This document shows, piece by piece, positions 13,611 through 20,558 of a DNA stretch of 24,674 bases. The DNA comes from CAZFIO01 sp964519585 (GTDB taxonomy: Bacteria > Bacillota > Clostridia > Tissierellales > Tissierellaceae): positions 1 to 24,674 of the forward strand of contig CAZFIO010000010.1 of the NCBI GenBank assembly GCA_964519585.1. Direction: 5' to 3'. Made by a program: the position numbers and the translations under genes. Position 1 is the stretch's first letter, and each line of letters starts with the position of its first letter. The notes under the pieces were generated by a model that did not search any database, was not told the origin of the DNA, and worked only from the letters and a program-made list of their open reading frames with translations.

Positions 13611-15311
13611 TTAAATTTCTAAGTCCAAAAACTTAAAGTTTATTACATCAAAGAGACCCATATCAGTTAGTTTTATGTCTGGGATTACTGGTAGGGCTAT
13701 AAAAGCCAGGGTCATAAAAGGTTCATAGTTCCTGGAAATCTTTAGCTTGTTATAAGCAGTTTCTAACATGGAATTTAGTTTGACATTAACTTGATCTAAG
13801 GGTTCTTTACTCATAATGCCAGCTATTTCCAATGGCAGACTATCAAGAACCTGCCCCTTTGAAACCAAGGTGATTCCGCCACCTATTTTCTCCAGTTCAT
13901 CTATAGCTAAAAGTATGTCTTCATCATTATCACCTATGACAATTAGATTGTGTGAATCATGGGCAACAGTGGAGGCTACAGCTCCATTTTCCAAACCAAA
14001 ACCCTCAACTAATCCCAATCCTATATTCCCAGTCCTTTTATGTCTTTCAACCACTACAGCCTTAAGGATATTGTTTTGTGGTTCAAATACACCATCCTTT
14101 AGCTTAAGGTCTCTTTCAACTCTTTTGGTAATCAAAGAATGAGGAAGTAATTGAATAACATTGGCCCTCTTTGAGTCAAGTTTTATTTCTAGGTCCTCTT
14201 TTTTTACTTCCTTGATATTTACTGTATCCATCATAGAAGAACTGTCGTCTTCTTCTAATGTAAATACTGGATTATTGTCCTTTCCTACTAGCTTACCTTC
14301 CTTATAAACTTCTAATATATTAAAGTCTTCAAAATTATCTATTACAACCATATCTGCTATATAATTTGGGGCTATGGCACCCTTCCACCTAAGTCCATAG
14401 CACTGGGCTGCATTCAAGGATGCCATCTTTATGCAGTCAATGGGACTGAGACCCTTCCTTATGGCTAGCCTAATATTATGGTCTATAGACCCATCATTAA
14501 GCAAGTCAGATGGATGTTTATCATCTGTACAGAAAATACACCTACTAACATTACCCTTATTTACACCTTCAATTAAAACATCTAGGTTTCTAGCTGCAGA
14601 ACCCTCTCGAATATGAATATACATTCCTAGTCTTAGTCTTTCTACCATCTCTTCCAGGGTAGAACATTCATGCTCTGTTACAATACCTGCAGCAACATAG
14701 GCATTTAGGTCCTTATCATCTATAAGGGGTCCATGGCCATCTATAATCATATCCTGAAAAAACTCCAACTTATCTACAACCTTTTTGTCAGCATTTATAA
14801 CTCCATGGTAGTTCATCATCTCACCTAGGCCTAATACTCTAGGATGATTTTTTAGACTTTCTAAATCTTCAGCTTCCAAAACTGCACCAGCATTTTCGAA
14901 AGGTGTAGCTGGAACACTACTAGGTAGCATTACATAAACATCCAAGGGCATATCTTGACTTGAGTCTAGTATATATTTTATACCTTCAATACCTGTAACA
15001 TTTGCTATTTCATGAGGGTCTGCGATTATAGTAGTGACACCCCTGGGAACTATTCCTTTGGCAAATTGTCCTGGACTCACCATAGAGGATTCAATATGGA
15101 CATGCCCATCTATAAAACTAGGTGCAAGAAATTTATTGTCTATATTAACTTCCTCTTGGCCCTCATACTCTCCAATACCTACAATTCTTCCCTTGTATAT
15201 CGCCACATCTCCAAATATTATCTCATGGGTAAAGACATTTACTATATTTGCATTTTTAAAGACAAGGGGTGCCTTTTTTTCTCCCCTGGCTATTTTTATT
15301 TGTTCTAGCAT
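13611..15311 (-). CDS. ade: Adenine deaminase, canonical (Ade1)
   Basis: A 566-residue amidohydrolase-superfamily enzyme converting adenine to hypoxanthine and ammonia. It keeps the residues expected of E. coli Ade: metal-binding DGHVHIESS (His70, His72), DPHE (98-101), GEMMNYHGV with the metal-bridging Glu (about 164), DGHGP (191-195), TEHE (212-215), REGSAARN (235-242) and CTDDKHP (261-267). A C-terminal HDSHNL motif follows, as in the family. The start was set at 15311 because AAGGAG, lying inside the end of the upstream gene, is seven bases before this ATG. The longer frame from 15335 is inside the hydroxylase subunit. It is the fifth gene of the hydroxylase operon, supplying hypoxanthine to the molybdenum enzyme. 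Confidence 0.93.
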   Translation of the reverse strand: MLEQIKIARGEKKAPLVFKNANIVNVFTHEIIFGDVAIYKGRIVGIGEYEGQEEVNIDNKFLAPSFIDGHVHIESSMVSPGQFAKGIVPRGVTTIIADPHEIANVTGIEGIKYILDSSQDMPLDVYVMLPSSVPATPFENAGAVLEAEDLESLKNHPRVLGLGEMMNYHGVINADKKVVDKLEFFQDMIIDGHGPLIDDKDLNAYVAAGIVTEHECSTLEEMVERLRLGMYIHIREGSAARNLDVLIEGVNKGNVSRCIFCTDDKHPSDLLNDGSIDHNIRLAIRKGLSPIDCIKMASLNAAQCYGLRWKGAIAPNYIADMVVIDNFEDFNILEVYKEGKLVGKDNNPVFTLEEDDSSSMMDTVNIKEVKKEDLEIKLDSKRANVIQLLPHSLITKRVERDLKLKDGVFEPQNNILKAVVVERHKRTGNIGLGLVEGFGLENGAVASTVAHDSHNLIVIGDNDEDILLAIDELEKIGGGITLVSKGQVLDSLPLEIAGIMSKEPLDQVNVKLNSMLETAYNKLKISRNYEPFMTLAFIALPVIPDIKLTDMGLFDVINFKFLDLEI

Positions 15312-15315
15312 GGCA

Positions 15316-16308
15316 TCACTCCTTCTTTGCATCATCCAATATTTTTCTTAGTTTTTCTGGTGTTGCTGGTAGGGCGCTTACTCTAACCTTTGTAGCATCA
15401 TATATTGCATTTAAAATTGCAGGGGCTATTGGAATAATTACTGGCTCACCAATTCCCTTTGCGCCATAGGGTGCTGTGCCCTCTGGGTCTTCGATTATAA
15501 TATTATCTATGTCTATCATGTCTAAGGCTGTTGGAATAAGGTATTTTGAAAACTTATTGTTTTTAATAAGCCCATCTTCAATCTTTAAGTCTTCAAACAA
15601 GGCATAGCCTAGTCCCATGGCAAAGCCCCCATCCATCTGACCTTCCAAAAGGTGTGGATTAACTGCCCTACCAGCATCTTGAGCAAAACTAGCCTTTAAT
15701 AGTTCTACCTTGCCGGTAACTGTGTCAACTTCCACTTCTACAGCGCAGGCATTGAAGGTATAGGGCCAGTATGGAGCCCCTTGCCCAGTCTCTGGGTCCA
15801 TCTCTGTAGTTTGAGCAACAAATTCTGCTTCCACTTCTAATTTATTTTCATCCTTGTAGAGTTCAGATAATTTAGCAAGAGCTATTCTTTTGGCTGGGAA
15901 AAAGCTTAGAACAACCTCTCCGTCCTCCAGAACTAGGGCTGAAGTAGAGTTAAGCTTTAATTCCTCCTTGGCCTTTTCAAATAAAAGGTCCCTCATGTTT
16001 TCACAGGCTATTTTGATTGCATTACCTGTATTGTAGGTTTGTCTTGTAGCCGCTGCTGTTCCTGAATCTGGCATCCTTGAAGTATCTTCATTTATTAACT
16101 GAATCTTATCTATGGTTAATCCTAGGACTTCAGCAGCTATTTGCTTCATGGCAGTTTTTGCCCCTTGACCAACCTCTGTTACACCTGAATGGACAGCTAT
16201 TCTACCCTCTGGAAGAAGTTTAACCCAAGCTCTTGATATATCAGGGAAACCGTTACCATAACCTGTTCCATAGTATGATAATCCTAATCCTATTCCACGC
16301 TTTTTCAT
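15316..16308 (-). CDS. Molybdenum hydroxylase, C-terminal half of the molybdopterin subunit (XdhA-C / NdhM-like)
   Basis: A 330-residue subunit carrying the second molybdopterin-binding domain of the xanthine dehydrogenase family. SGVTEVGQGAKTAMKQIAAE (41-60), DSGTAAATRQTYNTGNA (81-97) and GIGEP (285-289), with the catalytic Glu at about 288, are the expected cofactor and active-site motifs. It lacks the hammerhead and first Mo domain, which are encoded by the preceding gene. The split is orderly: the ATG overlaps the upstream stop by one base (TAATG) and GGAGGAG lies seven bases before it. The longer frame from 16326 begins inside the upstream gene. A similar large/medium division is known in nicotinate dehydrogenase of Eubacterium barkeri. 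The substrate is probably hypoxanthine/xanthine, from context. Confidence 0.88.
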   Translation of the reverse strand: MKKRGIGLGLSYYGTGYGNGFPDISRAWVKLLPEGRIAVHSGVTEVGQGAKTAMKQIAAEVLGLTIDKIQLINEDTSRMPDSGTAAATRQTYNTGNAIKIACENMRDLLFEKAKEELKLNSTSALVLEDGEVVLSFFPAKRIALAKLSELYKDENKLEVEAEFVAQTTEMDPETGQGAPYWPYTFNACAVEVEVDTVTGKVELLKASFAQDAGRAVNPHLLEGQMDGGFAMGLGYALFEDLKIEDGLIKNNKFSKYLIPTALDMIDIDNIIIEDPEGTAPYGAKGIGEPVIIPIAPAILNAIYDATKVRVSALPATPEKLRKILDDAKKE

Positions 16309-17576
16309 TAGCTCTCCTCCTTCCATCGTTTTGAAAACTGGAAGTTTTCATCTACCGCCTCTAAACATTTATCCAATGGCACACTATCGATTAAAACTTG
16401 GCCCGTTGCTGTTATGGATCCTTTTTTCATTATATTCTTCATCCTGAATTCAATGGGAGATAGGCCTAGTTTTTCAGCCAATATATCCATTTGTTGTTCA
16501 TAGGCTATAGGAACCTGGGTAGCACCAAAACCTCTCATGGCTCCAGTAAAGGGGTTATTTGTATATACTGATATAGCATCAACCATCACATGGGGTATCA
16601 CATAAGGTCCAGTTGCATGGACTCCAGCCTTTCTTAGAACGTTTATTGCCCAAGAACAATGGGCACCAGAGTCTCCGATTATTTCCGCCTCCATATATTG
16701 CAAATATCCATTTTCATCAGCCCCGGTTTTATACTTCATAGTCATGGAGTGCCTTTTTGTATGAGCTTCTATGGACTCTTCCCTACTATATATGACCTTA
16801 ACTGGTCTTTTTAGTAGATAGGCTGCAAGACCTAGGTGTATTTGGGGCATGATATCTTCCCTTGCTCCAAAAGCTCCACCAACATTTGTATTTATAATTT
16901 TTACCTTATCTTCTGGTAGTCCTAAGTTTATAGCCACTTCTTCCCTGTCATAATGTGGGTATTGGGTTGCTACTGCAACAACTACAGTCCCATCTTCTTC
17001 AAGATATCCTAAACCTGCTTCTGGTTGCAGAAATATATGCTCAACCATAGGCACATAATAGGTGTTCTCTACTATATACTTGGACTTTTTCTTGCCTTCT
17101 TCTATATCGCCATGCCTTAGCTTGTAATGGGAAATAATATTTGTATCCCCATGTACTTTTGGGGCATCATCCTTCATTGCCTCAAGAGGGTCGAAGACTG
17201 CTGGGATTTCATCATAGTCAACCTTAATCATTTTATGGGCTTCTTCACATAGTTTTTCTGTTTCAGCTACTATAAAGGCTATAGGTTCCCCTATCCTTAT
17301 TACTTTTTTGCTGGCAAAGGTTTCATGATCTTTTAAAACTGCCCCATGCTTGTTTTTCCCCGGTATATCCTTATGGGTAAAGACCTTTAATACTCCAGGA
17401 ATACTTTCCGCTTCTGATACATCCACCCTTATATAGGCATGGGCTTTGGTAGACCTATATGTTTTGCCATAGGCCATATTTTCCATATATATGTCTTGGG
17501 GATATAATGCTTTTCCAGTAACCTTTGATTCAGCATCAACTCTAATAATGTTTTTACCTACAACTTTTAAATCCAT
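16308..17576 (-). CDS. Molybdenum hydroxylase, N-terminal half of the molybdopterin subunit (XdhA-N / NdhL-like)
   Basis: A 422-residue subunit with the alpha/beta hammerhead domain (about 15-125) and the first molybdopterin-binding domain (about 150-410). Motifs are VGGAFGARED (232-241, the GGGFGGKE motif), the FLQPEAGLG segment (182-190) near the substrate channel, and GAMRGFGATQ (345-354), whose Arg is positioned for substrate binding in the family. The protein stops at about 55 percent of a normal 760-780-residue XdhA, exactly between the two Mo-binding domains, and the remainder is the next gene. The ATG overlaps the upstream iron-sulfur gene's stop by one base (TAATG). Together with the FAD and FeS genes this forms a four-subunit hydroxylase, likely a xanthine dehydrogenase or purine hydroxylase; nicotinate-type substrates cannot be excluded. 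Confidence 0.88.
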   Translation of the reverse strand: MDLKVVGKNIIRVDAESKVTGKALYPQDIYMENMAYGKTYRSTKAHAYIRVDVSEAESIPGVLKVFTHKDIPGKNKHGAVLKDHETFASKKVIRIGEPIAFIVAETEKLCEEAHKMIKVDYDEIPAVFDPLEAMKDDAPKVHGDTNIISHYKLRHGDIEEGKKKSKYIVENTYYVPMVEHIFLQPEAGLGYLEEDGTVVVAVATQYPHYDREEVAINLGLPEDKVKIINTNVGGAFGAREDIMPQIHLGLAAYLLKRPVKVIYSREESIEAHTKRHSMTMKYKTGADENGYLQYMEAEIIGDSGAHCSWAINVLRKAGVHATGPYVIPHVMVDAISVYTNNPFTGAMRGFGATQVPIAYEQQMDILAEKLGLSPIEFRMKNIMKKGSITATGQVLIDSVPLDKCLEAVDENFQFSKRWKEES

Positions 17577-18049
17577 TATTCTTCCCCCTCCATATATTTT
17601 TTTGCAATTTTAGTTGCTTCAAGCATTTTATTGTATCCTGTACATCTACAAAGGTTTCCAGATATACCTTCCCTGATTTCTACATCATTTGGATTAGGAT
17701 TTTTATCTAGCAAGGCCTTGGTGGATAAAACCATACCTGGTATGCAAAAACCACATTGTACAGCCCCAGTCTCTATATAGGCTTTTTGAACAGGATGTAG
17801 TTCACCATTCTTTTCAAGACCCTCTATGGTAGTTATATTGGATCCGTTGGCTTGAAATCCCATTACTAGGCAGGAGTTTACCGTCTCCCCATCCATAATT
17901 ATGGTGCAGGCCCCACATTCACCTTCTCCGCAACCTTCTTTAGTCCCTATCAAACCCAGCTTATCCCTAAGAACATCTAGAAGCCTCATATTTTCATCTA
18001 TTTCAACTTCATAACCTTTCTCATTGACTGTAAATTTTATAGTTTTCAT
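17576..18049 (-). CDS. xdhC: Molybdenum hydroxylase [2Fe-2S] subunit (XdhC type)
   Basis: A 157-residue electron-transfer subunit with both clusters of the family. The plant-ferredoxin-type cluster is bound by Cys40, Cys45, Cys48 and Cys60 (GCGEGECGACT ... NSC). The second [2Fe-2S] cluster is bound in the helical C-terminal domain by Cys99, Cys102, Cys134 and Cys136 (QCGFC and LCRCTGY). Gln98 next to Cys99 is the usual contact to the pterin. The length is standard. The start overlaps the FAD gene stop as ATGA, and its own stop overlaps the next start as TAATG, so the four hydroxylase genes are tightly coupled and probably made in equal amounts. It passes electrons from molybdenum to FAD. Confidence 0.94.
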   Translation of the reverse strand: MKTIKFTVNEKGYEVEIDENMRLLDVLRDKLGLIGTKEGCGEGECGACTIIMDGETVNSCLVMGFQANGSNITTIEGLEKNGELHPVQKAYIETGAVQCGFCIPGMVLSTKALLDKNPNPNDVEIREGISGNLCRCTGYNKMLEATKIAKKYMEGEE

Positions 18050-18918
18050 GCTTTCACCACCCTATGTGAAAAGTTCTTCCCTTCTTCCAAGGCCTCCCTA
18101 AGCATTCTTTCTACTGCAATCCGCTTATAGGGTAATGTTGACCTTCCATCTAATCTTCTATCTAAACTTTCTTGGAATACTAATATGGCTTTTTCAATAT
18201 TTTCCTCACATAACTTTTTTCCTAGAAAGAAATCTTCAACTTCTTTTTCCCTCATTGGAAATCTAGCTAAGGCTCCACTTGCTAGTCTAAGGGTCTTTAT
18301 TTCATCCTCATCATCTAATTCAAGGAGAGCTGATATGGTTAACCTAGATATGGCTAAGGCCTTTCTTAATCCCAGTTTTGAAAAAGATAGGACTTGGTTC
18401 TCCTTAGGCTTATAAAAATATATCTTGCTTATTAATTCATCGTCACCAACCCTAACTGGGTCTTCATAATAATCTACTAGTTTTATTTCTCTTTGACCCT
18501 TTTTACTTTCTAAAACAATACTTGCATCTAAAGCAATCAAGGGTGGTACTATATCTGCGGCGGAAGATCCATTGGCTATGTTTCCCCCTAGGGTTCCCTT
18601 GTTTCTAATCTGGGGCGAACCTACTTCCCTAGCCGACTTATTTAGTCCATACAAGTTTCCCTTAAATAAGTCAGAATCTACTATTTGTGTAAAAGTTACA
18701 GCACCGCCTATTTCAAACACACCAGCATTTTCTTTTATTTCTTTTAATTCTTCAAGATGAGAGATATCTATTAGGACCTTAGGCTGGATTATTTTGTTTC
18801 TTAGAGATATTACAATATCGGTTCCACCTGCTATTAGCTTGGCATCACCTTTATATTCATTCAATGTATACAAAACTTCAATTTTGCTTTTTGGATTAAA
18901 AACCTTTTCAACACTCAT
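18046..18918 (-). CDS. xdhB: Molybdenum hydroxylase FAD-binding subunit (XdhB type)
   Basis: A 290-residue flavoprotein subunit. FAD-binding signatures of the vanillyl-alcohol-oxidase-like fold are AGGTD (30-34), the IGGAVTFTQI segment near 70-80, and TLGGNIANGSSAADIVPPLIAL near 108-130, with the C-terminal CO_dehydrogenase-flavoprotein-like domain after about residue 175. It accepts electrons from the iron-sulfur subunit and hands them to NAD(P)+ or ferredoxin; the acceptor is not readable here. ATG 18918 has AGAGGTG seven bases upstream. It is the first gene of the operon and follows a 177-bp spacer holding the permease terminator and a leader inverted repeat, so the main operon promoter should lie there. 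Confidence 0.92.
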   Translation of the reverse strand: MSVEKVFNPKSKIEVLYTLNEYKGDAKLIAGGTDIVISLRNKIIQPKVLIDISHLEELKEIKENAGVFEIGGAVTFTQIVDSDLFKGNLYGLNKSAREVGSPQIRNKGTLGGNIANGSSAADIVPPLIALDASIVLESKKGQREIKLVDYYEDPVRVGDDELISKIYFYKPKENQVLSFSKLGLRKALAISRLTISALLELDDEDEIKTLRLASGALARFPMREKEVEDFFLGKKLCEENIEKAILVFQESLDRRLDGRSTLPYKRIAVERMLREALEEGKNFSHRVVKA

Positions 18919-18944
18919 ATTTACACCTCTTGTTTTCTAATTGG

Positions 18945-18984
18945 AACAAAAGCGCATATCGGTGCACTAAGGATAACTTTTGTT
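18945..18984 (-). promoter_or_regulatory. Inverted-repeat leader element upstream of the hydroxylase operon
   Basis: On the minus strand AACAAAAG (18984-18977) and CTTTTGTT (18952-18945) are perfect inverted repeats. Within them AGTGCA (18968-18963) and TGCGCT (18956-18951) can pair around a CCGATA loop, giving a hairpin with a 10-nt one-sided bulge. It ends about 26 nt before the ATG of the FAD subunit gene. It may be a repressor operator or an RNA switch; no known class was recognised. Confidence 0.45.
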
Positions 18985-19044
18985 GAAACTCATTGATATA
19001 CAGTCCTTGTCTTATTGTATTCATCCAGAGCCTAGTATTTGTTT

Positions 19045-19077
19045 AAAAAATACCGCCTCCCTACGAAGGCGGTATTT
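19045..19077 (-). terminator. Rho-independent terminator downstream of the purine permease
   Basis: AAATACCGCCT (19048-19058) and AGGCGGTATTT (19067-19077) form an 11-bp stem with an 8-nt loop. Read on the minus strand it ends in TTTTTT (19050-19045), 19 nt after the permease stop codon. It separates the shell/permease transcript from the hydroxylase operon. Confidence 0.85.
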
Positions 19078-19095
19078 ATTTTTACATAAAAGCTT

Positions 19096-20447
19096 TTAGC
19101 CCATTACGGCTTCTAAAACTTCCTTTAGGACAAATATTATTGCTAAAACATACATTATCACAGAAACATCTTTTGATTTTCCTGTTAATACTTTTAGCAA
19201 TACATAGGAAACCATACCAAATACTATACCTTGAGCTATAGAATATCCAAATGGCATCATTACAATTGTTAAAAAGGCTGGTATAGCTTCTGTAAAGTCA
19301 TCTAAATCAATATCTTTAATTGGACTCATCATGAATAATCCAACTAAGATAAGGGCTGGTGCAGTAGCTGCTCCAGGAATCATTAGGAAAAATGGTGAAA
19401 ATACTAATGCAAGTACAAATAATAATCCGGTTGTAAGGGAAGTAAGACCTGTTCTTCCACCTTCAGCAACACCTGCAGCTGACTCAACAAAGGTAGTTAC
19501 TGTGGAAGTACCTAAACATGCTCCTACTGTTGTACCAACAGCATCTGCTAATAGGGCTTGCTTAACCTTAGGTAGTTGATCATTTTCATCTAAGAATCCA
19601 GCCTTTGATGATACACCTATTAAGGTTCCTATAGTATCGAAAATATCTACAAATAGGAAGGTGAAGACTACTATAAGCATATCTAGTGTAAACACGTGCT
19701 GCCATTCAAATTGGAAGGCAACATCTTTTAGAGATGGAGGTGCTGATATAAAGCCTGCAATTCCACCTTCTGGAAGGACTGTAACTCCTAGTGGTAATCC
19801 TATTATTGTAGTAATAACAATACCATAGAAGAGTCCACCTTTTACCTTCTTAGCTAGTAAGAATCCTGTAATTATTAAACCAATTAGGGCTAGCAAGGCT
19901 TCTGGTGCTGCTAGTTTTCCAAGGCCTATTATAGTTCCTGCAGCTTCCTCATTTACTACAATTCCAGCATTGGAAAAACCTATTAGGGCTATAAATAGTC
20001 CTATACCTACTGATACTGCTTTCTTTAAGTTCATTGGTATTGAGTTGAAAATAGCTTCTCTTACCTCGAAGAAGGATAATGCTATAAATATTATACCTTC
20101 TATAAGAACTGCTGTAATTGCAAATTGCCAGCTATATCCCATTCCAAAAACTACTGAATAAGTAAAGAAGGCATTTAGTCCCATACCTGGAGCTAAAGCA
20201 AAGGGATAGTTAGCCATAAAGGCCATTAGAAATGTTGNNNNNNNNNNGATATCGCTGTAGCTGTAAATACTCCACCAAAGTCCATTCCAGAATCACTTAG
20301 GATAAGTGGATTAACTATTAGAATATAGGCCATGGTCATAAAGGTTGTAAAACCTGCTATAATTTCTGTCCTAGTGTCAGTTCCATGTTCTTTTAGCTTG
20401 AATTGCTTTTCAAAAAAACCATCATTAACTGCTGACTTATTAGACAT
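19096..20447 (-). CDS. AzgA/PbuG-type purine (adenine/hypoxanthine/guanine/xanthine) permease, interrupted by an N gap
   Basis: A NCS2-family nucleobase:cation symporter of the AzgA subgroup. Before the gap the N-terminus has FKLKEHGTDTRTEIIAGFTTFMTMAYILIVNP, the hallmark of the family, and GGVFTATA. After it come MANYPFALAPGMGLNAFF, LFVDIFDTIGTLIGVS and GTSTVTTFVESAAGVAEGGRTG, followed by hydrophobic segments to the C-terminus. The 10 Ns at 20238-20247 break the frame: flanks differ by one base, so 11 (or 8, 14...) missing bases would restore one gene of about 450 residues. It is an assembly gap, not a frameshift. GGGAGG precedes the ATG at 20447. It imports the purine that the surrounding enzymes degrade and is followed by a terminator. 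Confidence 0.9.
20238..20247. other. Assembly gap (10 N) inside the permease gene
   Basis: Ten undetermined bases. Reading frames on each side differ by one base, so the true gap is not 10 but 11 modulo 3. Confidence 0.95.
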
Positions 20448-20533
20448 ATGAATCCTCCCTTATTTAATATTTTATTTTTATTGCCTCCTATCCTCCTTTC
20501 ATCCAAATCATTCTCACTTAAATAATTGCTCTT

Positions 20534-20554
20534 TATATAAAGTAACTTTATATA
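20534..20554. promoter_or_regulatory. Perfect 21-bp palindrome between Ade2 and the permease
   Basis: TATATAAAGT (20534-20543) and ACTTTATATA (20545-20554) are exact inverted repeats around one base. It begins four bases after the Ade2 stop codon, about 87 bp before the permease ATG. The symmetry around a single base suits a dimeric repressor site for the permease, but a weak attenuating hairpin in the transcript is also possible. Confidence 0.5.
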
Positions 20555-20558
20555 CTCC

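Noticed and set aside
15012..15351. Overlapping plus-strand frames opposite Ade1 and the hydroxylase
   Set aside because: Composition is that of a shadow frame; the minus-strand genes have full catalytic motifs.
16308..16326. Frameshifted or broken xdhA pseudogene
   Set aside because: The break lies between domains, has a good ribosome binding site and TAATG overlap, and matches the known large/medium split of nicotinate dehydrogenase.
18919..19044. Purine (xpt-type) riboswitch before the hydroxylase genes
   Set aside because: No three-way junction core of the family was found on either strand here or before the permease.
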